The notes under the pieces: model-generated
Databases searched by the model: none
The model's input: only the letters and a program-made list of their open reading frames with translations
What the model was told of the DNA's origin: nothing
Shown here: positions 24,405 to 31,807 of the stretch, one piece after another
How the letters are laid out: every line of letters begins with the position of its first letter
How positions within the stretch are numbered: position 1 is the first letter of the stretch
DNA from: Arthrobacter sp. V1I7
GTDB lineage: Bacteria; Actinomycetota; Actinomycetes; Actinomycetales; Micrococcaceae
DNA: 64,000 nt
Assembly: GCF_030817015.1 (NCBI RefSeq)
Contig: NZ_JAUSYS010000001.1
Span: 620,001 to 684,000, forward strand
Direction: 5' to 3'
Position numbers and translations under genes: made by a program

Positions 24405-24429
24405 CCGCCGCTACGGAAGCGGCGCAAAA

Positions 24430-24468
24430 GCGGCGCCGGCCTTCCCCCAAAGGAAAGTCCGGCGCCGC
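24430..24468 (-). terminator. Terminator of the csbD-like gene
   Basis: GCGGCGCCGG pairs perfectly with CCGGCGCCGC across a 19-base loop that itself can pair (CCTTTCC/GGAAAG-like). Read on the minus strand it is followed by CTTTTGCGCC and lies 14 bases beyond the csbD-like stop. Confidence 0.7.
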
Positions 24469-24481
24469 CGTTCTGCAACGA

Positions 24482-24658
24482 TCAATCCTTCTTGAAGGCG
24501 TCCTTGGCGTTCTCGCCGACCTTCTTCGCGTCGGCAACAACCTGGTCCTTCTGGCCCTCGGCCCGCAGCTGGTCGTTATCCGTGGCCTCACCCGCAGCTT
24601 CCTTGGCCTTGCCGCCGAGGTGCTCCGCCTGGTTCTGAATCTTGTCTCCGATACCCAT
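24482..24658 (-). CDS. CsbD family stress protein (58 aa)
   Basis: A short, charged, cysteine-free protein: MGIGDKIQNQAEHLGGKAKE followed by AAGEATDNDQLRAEGQKDQ and a Lys-rich end. This is the CsbD pattern, a sigmaB-type general stress protein family of unknown biochemistry. ATG at 24658 has GAAAGGTGG upstream, which fixes the start. It stands alone between two terminators and the divergent SRPBCC gene. Confidence 0.9.
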   Translation of the reverse strand: MGIGDKIQNQAEHLGGKAKEAAGEATDNDQLRAEGQKDQVVADAKKVGENAKDAFKKD

Positions 24659-24858
24659 GCTGTAGGCCACCTTTCGTTTCCGGTTGAAATTCAACGAGGT
24701 TCCACCCTAACACAAAGCATGCTTACTAATTCAAGGGTCTCTCCGGAGATCCGCCGGCAGCCCTGCCCGGTACCGGGGGTGCGCGGCAGCCGCCGGCAGG
24801 CCGGCGGGGCCTTGGGAAAGGGTGAATTTTTCCTCCGCATCGGGCTAGGCTCGAAGCC

Positions 24859-25341
24859 ATGGACCACAAAACCAGTCTTACCCAGCACATCAATGCCCCG
24901 GCGGACAAGGTCTGGGCGGTCATTTCGGACATCCCCGGATCAGCCGCAACGCTGTCCGGCATTGACTCCATCCAGATGCTCACCGAGGGACCCTACGCGG
25001 AGGGGACCCGCTGGAAGGAAACCCGGACCATGATGGGGCGCGCGGAAACCGTGGAAATGTGGGTCGCCCAAAGCCAGCCTCCCTCTCGGCGCGGCGGCGG
25101 AACGACCGCCAGCACCACCGTTAAGGCGTTGCAGGGCGGGGCCGACTACACCACCCGCATCGCGCTGGCCGAGCGCGACGGCGGGACGGACGTTACCCTG
25201 ACGTTCGGTGCCGAAGTACTCAAGCCGACGCGGCTCAGCAAGGTTTTGATGGCCGTTTTCGGGCCCATCGGCCTGCGGATCACCCGCAAGGCCCTCGCCA
25301 AGGACCTGGCGGAAATCGCGGTCAAGGCCGAGTCACTCTGA
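24859..25341 (+). CDS. SRPBCC (START/Bet v1-like) family protein (160 aa)
   Basis: A ligand-binding helix-grip fold protein. LTQHINAPADKVWAVISDIP at the start and the acidic beta-strand pattern ending in the long C-terminal helix (ITRKALAKDLAEIAVKAESL) match the polyketide cyclase/dehydrase family. The ligand is unknown. Its TGA stop overlaps the ATG of the pentapeptide-repeat remnant (TGATGG), so the two were probably co-translated before the insertion described below. Confidence 0.85.
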   Translation: MDHKTSLTQHINAPADKVWAVISDIPGSAATLSGIDSIQMLTEGPYAEGTRWKETRTMMGRAETVEMWVAQSQPPSRRGGGTTASTTVKALQGGADYTTRIALAERDGGTDVTLTFGAEVLKPTRLSKVLMAVFGPIGLRITRKALAKDLAEIAVKAESL

Positions 25342-25650
25342 TGGCGGCAGTTTTCCGGGCCGCCAGGACCGCCAAGGTCACGGCGCCGCGGCTGGTGCCC
25401 GTCCGCCTTGACGAACTGCGGGAGGACCCAACGCCGGATTTCCAGCGGGAGAGCGGTACGACGGCGTCCGGTACAGTCGCGCAATCGCCGGCGGGCTGGA
25501 ACTGTGCGGCACGGACTTCGCCGAGTGCGGGTTCGCCGGCGCCTCCTTCAACGAGGCCCAGCTGCCCGGTGCCACCTTCCGGGACTGCATCCTGTCCGAG
25601 CTTTACGCCCCGGTTTTCACCGCGGCCCGGAGCGGCCTGCGCGACTTTGA
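25341..25650 (+). pseudogene. Pentapeptide-repeat protein gene, N-terminal fragment
   Basis: The fragment opens with MAAVFRAARTAKVTAPRLVP and VRLDELREDPTPDFQRE, then changes frame near 25452 (GAGAGCGG where GAGGAGCGG is expected, one base lost). It goes on as RYDGVRYSRAIAGGLELCGT and, within the classic A(D/N)LXX-type array, DFAECGFAGASFNEAQLPGA and TFRDCILSELYAPVFTAARS. The array stops abruptly at about 25645 where IS110-like sequence begins. The missing C-terminus (VTGAKLKDFDLRGTDFRIIS) is found 5.8 kb away at 31478-31648. The gene was therefore split by insertion of the copper segment. Confidence 0.78.
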
Positions 25651-25659
25651 CTGGGCGGC

Positions 25660-26067
25660 CGGCTTCGGCTCATCAACGCCTTCAGGAACGGATCTATGAG
25701 CCAGAGCAAGCCGGCCAAGTACGCCCTACGGGAACTAGGCCGACGAATATACGACCTCACCGAGCAGATCAACGATGCTGACAAACACCTGAACCGGCTT
25801 TTGTATGCCGTCGCGCCCACGGTCCTGGCACTGCCCCAAGTCGGACCGGTCAGCGCAGCCCAACTGGTCATCACCGCAGGAGAAAACATCGACAGGTTCC
25901 CCAGCGAAGCCGCCTTCGCACGGCTCTTACTGCGGGACGCCGGCGGCCCTGGCGAGGTGATTTCAACCCGCGTCGCTGAGAGCGTGATACGCCACGTGAA
26001 GTTCTTTTGCTGGGTCGGTGGTGGCGCTGGTCGAGCGCATCGGCCAGCTCACCGGCTGCTGCGGTGA
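25660..26067 (+). pseudogene. IS110-family transposase remnant
   Basis: Reading through from about 25660, RLRLINAFRNGS continues into MSQSKPAKYALRELGRRIYD and, after LTEQINDADKHLNRLLYAVAP, the segment TVLALPQVGPVSAAQLVITA, GENIDRFPSEAAFARL. The LPQVGP and ITAGENxDR parts are the C-terminal Transposase_20 (helix-hairpin-helix-like) domain of IS110 transposases. The N-terminal RuvC-like DEDD catalytic domain is absent, and homology fades after about 25940, so it cannot be active. It marks the left end of the copper segment. Confidence 0.8.
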
Positions 26068-26146
26068 ATCTTTGTGCTGCGGGCCGGACTTCGTCTGGCC
26101 AGTTGATCGCGGAGACCGCGGTGCGCGCTTTCCGGATTAACCCTGA

Positions 26147-26290
26147 TCAGTTTCCGTCGATCTTCGGGGATGGGCCAGTGATGTTGGTGGCGATCCCGTG
26201 GAAGCAGACATTGCCGATATGGGTGAGGGCTGCGAGCAGGCCCGCAGTCCGGACTGCTGCCTGGATGTTTGGGTCCCCTGGTTGGTTCAT
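26147..26290 (-). CDS. Small protein of unknown function (47 aa), possibly truncated by an in-frame UGA
   Basis: A 47-codon frame starts at ATG 26290 with a strong AAGGAG Shine-Dalgarno. It reads MNQPGDPNIQAAVRTAGLLA then ALTHIGNVCFHGIATNITG and PSPKIDGN before TGA (26147-26149). In the same frame, beyond the TGA, plausible protein-like sequence continues (SGLIRKARTAVSAINWPDEV, RPAAQRFTAAAGELADALDQ) to about 26010. The gene therefore looks like a longer one stopped by a nonsense codon. I do not recognise the family. It is divergent from the copper operon. Confidence 0.45.
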   Translation of the reverse strand: MNQPGDPNIQAAVRTAGLLAALTHIGNVCFHGIATNITGPSPKIDGN

Positions 26291-26424
26291 TGGAATCTCC
26301 TTGTGTTTCCGGTTGCACTCAAGGATGGTCCGCGCTCGAGGTGGGCCGAAGTCTTTCGCGCTGGGCAACAAAGTTTCCCCGGCCGCGCAGGCGCTTATTT
26401 ATTTGGCGGCCGCCCTTCCCAACG

Positions 26425-26443
26425 TATACCCCCTGGGGGTATA
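26425..26443 (+). promoter_or_regulatory. CsoR-type copper operator
   Basis: TATACCCCC-T-GGGGGTATA is a perfect 9-base inverted repeat. The core ATACCCCCTGGGGGTAT matches the operator bound by the copper-sensing repressor CsoR (RcnR/CsoR family). It overlaps a -10-like TATATT (26440-26445), so CsoR would block transcription of the copper chaperone and ATPase genes until Cu(I) binds. No csoR gene is present in this window. Confidence 0.85.
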
Positions 26444-26550
26444 TTAATGACGTTGTCAGTGAAGTGGTATGTCCCGGCGGTGTGAAGCACCGCCATCACA
26501 GCCGTTCAACCCCAGCGCCCATCGCACCTTCTTCAAGGAATGGAACTGAC

Positions 26551-26861
26551 ATGTGTGAAACAGAATCCCGGAAGGAATTGCCGCTGACGTCCTCCGGATC
26601 GGGTTGCAGTTGCTGCTCAACCATGGCCCCTGAAGACTCAAAGACCGAAACGGTTGGCGCCGAGTACGCCGTTGAAGGGCTCACCTGCGGACACTGCGTG
26701 GTAACCGTTGAAAAAGCAGTCGCCGCCGTGGACGGTGTGGATGCCGTCTCCGTCGAACTCGTCCGGGCGGCCAATCGCGCCTGGTCGTTTCCGGGCCTGC
26801 TGCTGATTCGGCGGTCCGTGAAGCTGTCATCACCGCCGGTTACAGCCCGGTCACGGCCTAA
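26551..26861 (+). pseudogene. Copper chaperone (HMA domain), frameshifted near its C-terminus
   Basis: The protein has a Cys-rich start (GSGCSCCSTMAPED) and an HMA domain, AEYAVEGLTCGHCVVTVEKA, in which CGHC binds Cu(I). After VDAVSVELV the frame is lost around 26760-26768; shifting by one base restores GQSRLVVSGPAADSAVREAV and ITAGYSPVTA with a stop at 26859-26861. As read without the shift, the product would end in an unrelated Arg/Ser-rich tail (stop at 26865). The chaperone would hand copper to the ATPase encoded next. The metal site is intact, so a sequencing slip is quite possible. Confidence 0.75.
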
Positions 26862-26921
26862 TTAGGTCCGCCCGCCTCCGGACCGATCGTCCGCAGGCCG
26901 GCCTGCTCTCGAGAAGGAAAC

Positions 26922-29075
26922 ATGGAAGACCACACAAACCACCACGGCCACCACCCCGATCCTGCCGGCCCGAACGATGACACTGCGTCTCGGCCTTCGG
27001 CTGGCAAAACGGCACTGGCGCCCGCCCTGGACCACCACAACCACCACGAAGCCCATGGCCCTGATGATGATCACGTAGTGCACAGCCACGGCCAGCACGC
27101 CGGGCACAGCACCGCAATGTTCAAGGACAGGTTCTGGCTGACCCTCGTCCTGTCGGTGCCGGTGGTGTACTTCAGCCCGATGTTCGGGCACCTGCTCGGC
27201 TACATGCCACCCGACTTCCCCGGTTCGACCTGGATCCCGCCCGTCCTGGGCACCGTGATCTTCCTCTACGGCGGCCAGCCGTTCCTCAAGGGCGGCCTGC
27301 ACGAGATCAAATCCCGGCAACCGGGCATGATGCTGCTGATCGGCATGGCCATCACCGTCGCCTTCGTCGCCTCGTGGGCCACCAGCCTCGGCATCGGCGG
27401 TTTCGACCTGGACTTCTGGTGGGAACTGGCCCTGCTGGTTGCCATCATGCTGCTGGGCCACTGGATCGAAATGCGCGCCCTCGGCTCAGCCCAGGGCGCC
27501 CTGGACGCACTGGCAGCGCTGCTGCCCGACGAGGCCGAACGCATCACCGACACCGGCACCGAAACCGTCAGCGTCTCCGAACTCAGGGCCGGCGATACCG
27601 TCCTGGTCCGTTCCGGAGCCCGGATGCCGGCAGACGGCACCGTGATCGACGGCCAGGCCGAGTTCGATGAATCGATGATCACCGGTGAGTCCAAGACCGT
27701 GCCCCGCTCAGCCGGCGACCCTGTCGTTGCGGGAACGGTGGCCACGGACAATACGGTCAGGGTCCGGGTCACCGCCGTCGGAGACGACACCGCCCTGGCC
27801 GGGATCCAGCGCCTCGTCGCAGAAGCTCAGGCGTCCTCCTCCAAGGCCCAGGCTCTGGCCGACCGGGCTGCAGCGTTCCTGTTCTACTTCGCCACGGCTG
27901 CCGGTGTCATCACCTTCATCGCGTGGACGTTGCTGGGCAGCGTCCCCGACGCAGTCACCCGCACCGTGACGGTGCTGGTCATCGCCTGCCCGCACGCCCT
28001 GGGCCTGGCCATCCCGCTGGTCATCGCCATTTCCACCGAGCAGGCGGCCCGGGCCGGGGTGCTGATCAAGAACCGGATGGCCCTGGAGCGCATGCGGACC
28101 ATCGACGTCGTCCTGTTTGACAAGACCGGAACGCTGACCAAGGGCGAACCGGAACTCAAGGACGCGGCCGGCGTTGACGGCGTCAGCCGCGAGGAACTGC
28201 TCGCTCTCGCCGCCGCCGTCGAATCCGACAGCGAACACCCCGTCGCGCGCGCCATCGTCCGCGCCGCCCGCCAACAGGACCTGGCGATTCCGCAGGCCGT
28301 GGGCTTCACATCAATGACGGGCCGGGGTGTCCGCGCCAGCGTGGACGGCAGGACCGCCCAGGTGGGCGGGCCCGCGCTCCTGCGAGAACTCGGAATCGCC
28401 GAGCCCGAAACCCTGGCAGCGTCCACCCGGGCCTGGATGGACCGTGGGGCGGCCGTGCTCCACATCGTCGAGGACAACCGGATTTTGGGAGCCGTCAGCC
28501 TGGAAGACGCTATCCGCGACGAGTCACGGCAGGCCGTGGCTGCCTTGCAGAACAGGGGTATCAAGGTCGCGATGATCACCGGCGATGCCCATCAGGTCGC
28601 ACAGGCGGTCGCAGCCGAGCTGAACATCGACGAAGTCTTCGCCGAGGTCTTGCCCGCGGACAAGGACAAGAAGGTCGCCGAGCTGCAGGCCCGCGGCCTG
28701 AAGGTGGCGATGGTCGGGGACGGCGTCAACGACTCCCCGGCCCTGGCCAGGGCCGAGGTCGGCATCGCCATCGGCGCCGGCACCGACGTGGCCGTGGAAT
28801 CAGCCGGGGTGGTCTTGGCCGGCAACGACCCCCGGGCGGTGCTGTCGATGGTGGACCTGTCCCGGGCGAGTTACCGGAAGATGTGGCAGAACCTGGTCTG
28901 GGCCACCGGCTACAACATCATTTCTGTCCCGCTGGCCGCCGGAGTCCTTGCCTTCGCCGGCGTCGTGCTCTCCCCAGCCGCCGGAGCGGTCCTGATGTCC
29001 GCCTCGACAATCGTGGTTGCCCTGAACGCGCAGCTGCTGCGCCGGGTGAAACTGAACCCAGCCGAGGTTCGTTGA
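26922..29075 (+). CDS. copB: Copper-translocating P-type ATPase, CopB-like (P1B-3, CPH motif)
   Basis: A 717-residue heavy-metal ATPase exporting copper from the cytosol. The N-terminus is His-rich (HHGHHPDPAG, HHNHHEAHG, HSHGQHAGHS) rather than carrying an HMA domain. Motifs: TGES near 252, the transmembrane metal site CPH in VIACPHALG near 355, phosphorylation site DKTGT near 399 and hinge GDGVNDSPA near 599. CPH with a His-rich tail is characteristic of subgroup P1B-3 (CopB), as opposed to CPC in CopA. It is preceded by the chaperone gene and the CsoR operator, and followed by a gene for a His/Met-rich exported protein. Confidence 0.93.
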   Translation: MEDHTNHHGHHPDPAGPNDDTASRPSAGKTALAPALDHHNHHEAHGPDDDHVVHSHGQHAGHSTAMFKDRFWLTLVLSVPVVYFSPMFGHLLGYMPPDFPGSTWIPPVLGTVIFLYGGQPFLKGGLHEIKSRQPGMMLLIGMAITVAFVASWATSLGIGGFDLDFWWELALLVAIMLLGHWIEMRALGSAQGALDALAALLPDEAERITDTGTETVSVSELRAGDTVLVRSGARMPADGTVIDGQAEFDESMITGESKTVPRSAGDPVVAGTVATDNTVRVRVTAVGDDTALAGIQRLVAEAQASSSKAQALADRAAAFLFYFATAAGVITFIAWTLLGSVPDAVTRTVTVLVIACPHALGLAIPLVIAISTEQAARAGVLIKNRMALERMRTIDVVLFDKTGTLTKGEPELKDAAGVDGVSREELLALAAAVESDSEHPVARAIVRAARQQDLAIPQAVGFTSMTGRGVRASVDGRTAQVGGPALLRELGIAEPETLAASTRAWMDRGAAVLHIVEDNRILGAVSLEDAIRDESRQAVAALQNRGIKVAMITGDAHQVAQAVAAELNIDEVFAEVLPADKDKKVAELQARGLKVAMVGDGVNDSPALARAEVGIAIGAGTDVAVESAGVVLAGNDPRAVLSMVDLSRASYRKMWQNLVWATGYNIISVPLAAGVLAFAGVVLSPAAGAVLMSASTIVVALNAQLLRRVKLNPAEVR

Positions 29076-29157
29076 CCCAGAAGGCGCTGAACCGCCGGGA
29101 ACACCGGCGGCCACAGCCGGTAGCCTAGAAAACAGCCCGAACGGAAGGAGGATCGTC

Positions 29158-29643
29158 ATGAGAGCATCCCACCCGAACGCCGCGTCGGCGATCCTCCACC
29201 GCGCGGGCCTGCTGGCCGGCCTCCTGGCCGTCCTCGCCGGAATCCTGGGCATGCACGTCATGACGGGCAGCCACAGCATGCACTCCCCTGCCGCCCTCAC
29301 CGCCGCGGTCGGGACTGCAAAAGTCCATGCGGAATCCACAACGGCCCATGGACACACAGCCCACGGACCAGTCGACACTTCCTCGGCCCACTCGTCGGGC
29401 GGGCACGAAGCGGCCAGTGTCTCCATGGAGCAGTGCTCATGCTCCGATAACTGCACGGGCATGAACTCCATGGCGGTGTCCTGCACCCCGTCGGCGAAAA
29501 CCGGATCGCTGTCCGCGCCGTTGCCAGGCACAGTGGTCTTCAGTGTCATCTCCAACGCCGGGGCCCCAGGAGCCGTGCTCCGTTCCTATTCGTATCTTCC
29601 CGGCAGTCCTTCGCCGGGTGAGCTGTCCATCAGCAGGACGTAA
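29158..29643 (+). CDS. DUF6153-like membrane-anchored His/Met-rich protein (161 aa)
   Basis: An N-terminal helix (GLLAGLLAVLAGILGMHVM) anchors or exports the protein, and a His/Met/Ser-rich stretch follows (GSHSMHSPAAL, TAHGHTAHGPVD). Two cysteines close together (EQCSCSDNCTGMNSM) could bind Cu(I). The layout matches DUF6153, a family repeatedly found with copper genes in actinobacteria. ATG at 29158 follows GGAAGGAGGATCGTC, a strong Shine-Dalgarno. A periplasm-side copper-binding role is inferred from composition and neighbours. Confidence 0.68.
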   Translation: MRASHPNAASAILHRAGLLAGLLAVLAGILGMHVMTGSHSMHSPAALTAAVGTAKVHAESTTAHGHTAHGPVDTSSAHSSGGHEAASVSMEQCSCSDNCTGMNSMAVSCTPSAKTGSLSAPLPGTVVFSVISNAGAPGAVLRSYSYLPGSPSPGELSISRT

Positions 29644-29791
29644 ACCAGGCACCCCCGCTCCGGAACAACGATCTCCGGCGCGCACCTCCCTTATTGAGCC
29701 CTTTACCGGGGCCATCAAGCCCGCATCCGCTGATGCACACCACTCCACAGCGCCACGCGCGCCCACTGATGTTTTGAAGGACCTGATTTCC

Positions 29792-30421
29792 ATGAACAAG
29801 AAGCTTCTGCCCCTTTCCGCCACCGCCGTCGCCGCAGCCCTGGCCCTGGCCGGCTGCGCCTCCGGATCCGGCACCGGATCATCCGGCACGTCGATGCCGA
29901 TGGACCACGGCAGTTCCTCCGCCAGCGCACCCTCCACCAGCGCCCCCGCATCGGCCACGGAACACAACGCCGCGGATGTCACGTTCGCCCAAATGATGAT
30001 CCCGCACCACGCCCAGGCAGTTCAGATGAGCGACATGATGCTGAAGAAGCAGGACATTCCTGCCGAGGTGACGGCCTTGGCCACCAAGATCAAGGCAGAC
30101 CAGGGACCGGAAATCGAAATGATGACCGGCTGGCTCCAGGGCTGGAACGAACCCACACAGATGCCCTCCGGCCACAGCAGCCACAGCATGGGCGGCATGA
30201 TGGGTGATGAGGACATGAAGAAGCTCGACGCCGCCCAGGGCACCGAAGCAGCCCGGCTCTTCCTGCAGCAGATGATCGCCCACCACGAAGGGGCGATCAC
30301 GATGGCCAAAACCGAGAACGCCGCCGGCAAGAACACCGACGCGGTCAAACTCAGCAAGGACATCGTGAGCGCGCAGGAAGCCGAAATCCAGGAAATGCAG
30401 AAACTGCTCTCCACCCTCTAA
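29792..30421 (+). CDS. DUF305 lipoprotein (209 aa)
   Basis: A signal peptide with lipobox (LALAGCASG) is followed by a Ser/Thr-rich linker and a DUF305 ferritin-like four-helix domain. The paired motifs MMIPHHAQAVQMSDMML and QQMIAHHEGAITMAKTE hold the His/Met clusters typical of the family, and a His/Met loop (GHSSHSMGGMMGDEDM) lies between. DUF305 proteins occur in copper loci and are thought to bind metal outside the cell. It is the fourth copper-associated gene after the CsoR operator. Confidence 0.9.
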   Translation: MNKKLLPLSATAVAAALALAGCASGSGTGSSGTSMPMDHGSSSASAPSTSAPASATEHNAADVTFAQMMIPHHAQAVQMSDMMLKKQDIPAEVTALATKIKADQGPEIEMMTGWLQGWNEPTQMPSGHSSHSMGGMMGDEDMKKLDAAQGTEAARLFLQQMIAHHEGAITMAKTENAAGKNTDAVKLSKDIVSAQEAEIQEMQKLLSTL

Positions 30422-30516
30422 GCGGCACAACGTCCGGCACCGGCCGTCGCCCCGTGGCGCGCTGCCGGTGCCGGTGCCTGCTTTCCATCTTTTCCATCGA
30501 TCTTCCGGAGCTCCCC

Positions 30517-31401
30517 ATGACCATCTCACCCAAAACCATCTCCCGGTCCGCAGCCCTGATGGCCGGCGGCGCCGCCCTCGTCCTTGCCCTGGCTGCCTGC
30601 ACACCGGCGGCCGAACCGCCTGCCGGCGCATCGTCCACACAGCAGACCGGCAGCGGCCTGCCCAGCGCCCACATCCACGGGCTGACCGTCAGCGGCGACA
30701 CCAGCCAGGTACTCCTGGCCACCCACGACGGACTGTTCGACGTGACGAAGCAGCCTGCCAGCAAAATCGGCGGCACCAATGACCTGATGGGCTTCACCGC
30801 CGGGAAAGACGCCGGCGTCTTCTACGCCTCCGGCCACCCCGGAGAAGGCTCGGATCTTCCCAACCCGCTCGGCCTGGTCAAATCCGTCGACGGCGGCAAG
30901 ACCTGGGAACAGCTCTCCCGGCAGGGCGAATCAGACTTCCACGCCCTGACCACCACCAAGTCCGGCATCGCCGCGTTCGACGGAACACTGCGCACCAGCC
31001 CGGACGGCAAGACCTGGAAAACCGTGACCGCCGACTTCGCCCCCGCAGCGCTGGCCGGCCACCCCGACAGCGACACCGTCCTGGCCACCACGCCGGAGGG
31101 AATCCAACGGTCCACCAACGGCGGCGCCACCTGGGCGCCGGTGAAGTCCGGACCCGTCATCCAGTTCGCCGCCTTCGCCCACCCCGCAGAAGCAGCAGGG
31201 GTCGAACCCGACGGAACGGTCCACTACTCAGTCGACGCCGGCGCGACCTGGACCCGCAAGGGCCACATCGACGGCCAGGTCCTGGCGGTAGCGGGCGTCA
31301 AGGGCGTCGACGGCAACCCGTGGATCTGGGCAGCCACCGCTGACGGGATCGTCGTCTCCACGGACGGCGGCAGCACCTTCCGCCCGTCCGACGCCTCCTG
31401 A
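30517..31401 (+). CDS. BNR/F510_1955-type sialidase-like lipoprotein (294 aa)
   Basis: A lipoprotein (signal ending ALVLALAACTP) with a seven-bladed-propeller-like series of BNR motifs: VKSVDGGKTWEQ, LRTSPDGKTWKT, IQRSTNGGATWAP, HYSVDAGATWTR and VVSTDGGSTF. An early HIHGL motif (AHIHGLTVSG) is characteristic of the F510_1955 glycosylhydrolase-like family, which commonly follows DUF305 genes in copper loci. No sialidase active site can be assigned, and an extracytoplasmic metal-linked role is inferred from context. It is the last complete gene of the copper segment. Confidence 0.8.
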   Translation: MTISPKTISRSAALMAGGAALVLALAACTPAAEPPAGASSTQQTGSGLPSAHIHGLTVSGDTSQVLLATHDGLFDVTKQPASKIGGTNDLMGFTAGKDAGVFYASGHPGEGSDLPNPLGLVKSVDGGKTWEQLSRQGESDFHALTTTKSGIAAFDGTLRTSPDGKTWKTVTADFAPAALAGHPDSDTVLATTPEGIQRSTNGGATWAPVKSGPVIQFAAFAHPAEAAGVEPDGTVHYSVDAGATWTRKGHIDGQVLAVAGVKGVDGNPWIWAATADGIVVSTDGGSTFRPSDAS

Positions 31402-31477
31402 CCTGCGTGACCCGTCCTGGTCCTGACGGGCGGAATCCTTCTCTTAGCCGCCACCGCCCCGTTGATTGTCCTGAACC

Positions 31478-31648
31478 GGAGGGACCCTTGACGTGACCGG
31501 CGCGAAGCTCAAGGATTTCGACCTCCGCGGCACGGACTTCCGCATCATCAGCGGACCGGGCAGCCTTGCTGGCCTCGTGATCGACGACTACCAGCTCGGC
31601 CTCCTGGCACCGTTGCTGGCCGGCCACCTCGGCGTCGTCGTCGCGTAA
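31478..31648 (+). pseudogene. Pentapeptide-repeat protein gene, C-terminal fragment
   Basis: Beginning within GGTLDVTGAKLKDFDLRGTD and continuing FRIISGPGSLAGLVIDDYQL then LGLLAPLLAGHLGVVVA to a TAA at 31646-31648, this is the end of a pentapeptide-repeat protein. It has a GTG at 31493 preceded by GGAGGG, so a 51-residue product could still be made. It is the missing tail of the fragment at 25341-25650, and its abrupt left edge near 31478 marks the right border of the copper segment. Confidence 0.75.
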
Positions 31649-31697
31649 CGCTGCGGCGGTCCGGTTGACCACCTTGCCCCGCCGTGTAATCTTTATA

Positions 31698-31714
31698 GAA
31701 CGAACGGTCGGTAA
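31698..31714 (+). promoter_or_regulatory. PaaR-type TetR operator before paaJ-paaF-paaH
   Basis: GAACGAACGGTCGGTAA is identical over 17 bases to the site before paaA (54954-54970) and shares TCGGTAA with the sites before paaZ and paaI. It lies just after a -10-like TTTATAG and about 95 bases before the thiolase start. Confidence 0.82.
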
Positions 31715-31807
31715 ATTAGTGCGCTACCCGGTCGGCACTGACCGCCGCCGCTGACCGTCCGCTTGGCTTTCGATGACAGAGACGTTTATCGCGTGAAGGG
31801 TGTACCC

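Larger units (their letters stand above)
25650..31480. mobile_element. Inserted copper-resistance segment splitting a pentapeptide-repeat gene
   Basis: The two flanks are the head and tail of one pentapeptide-repeat gene in the same orientation. Between them lie an IS110 remnant, a small broken gene, a CsoR-type operator, a copper chaperone, a copper ATPase and three secreted copper-associated proteins. Some of the middle of the pentapeptide gene is missing, so the insertion came with a deletion. No terminal inverted repeats, integrase or target duplication were found. The borders are approximate. Confidence 0.65.
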
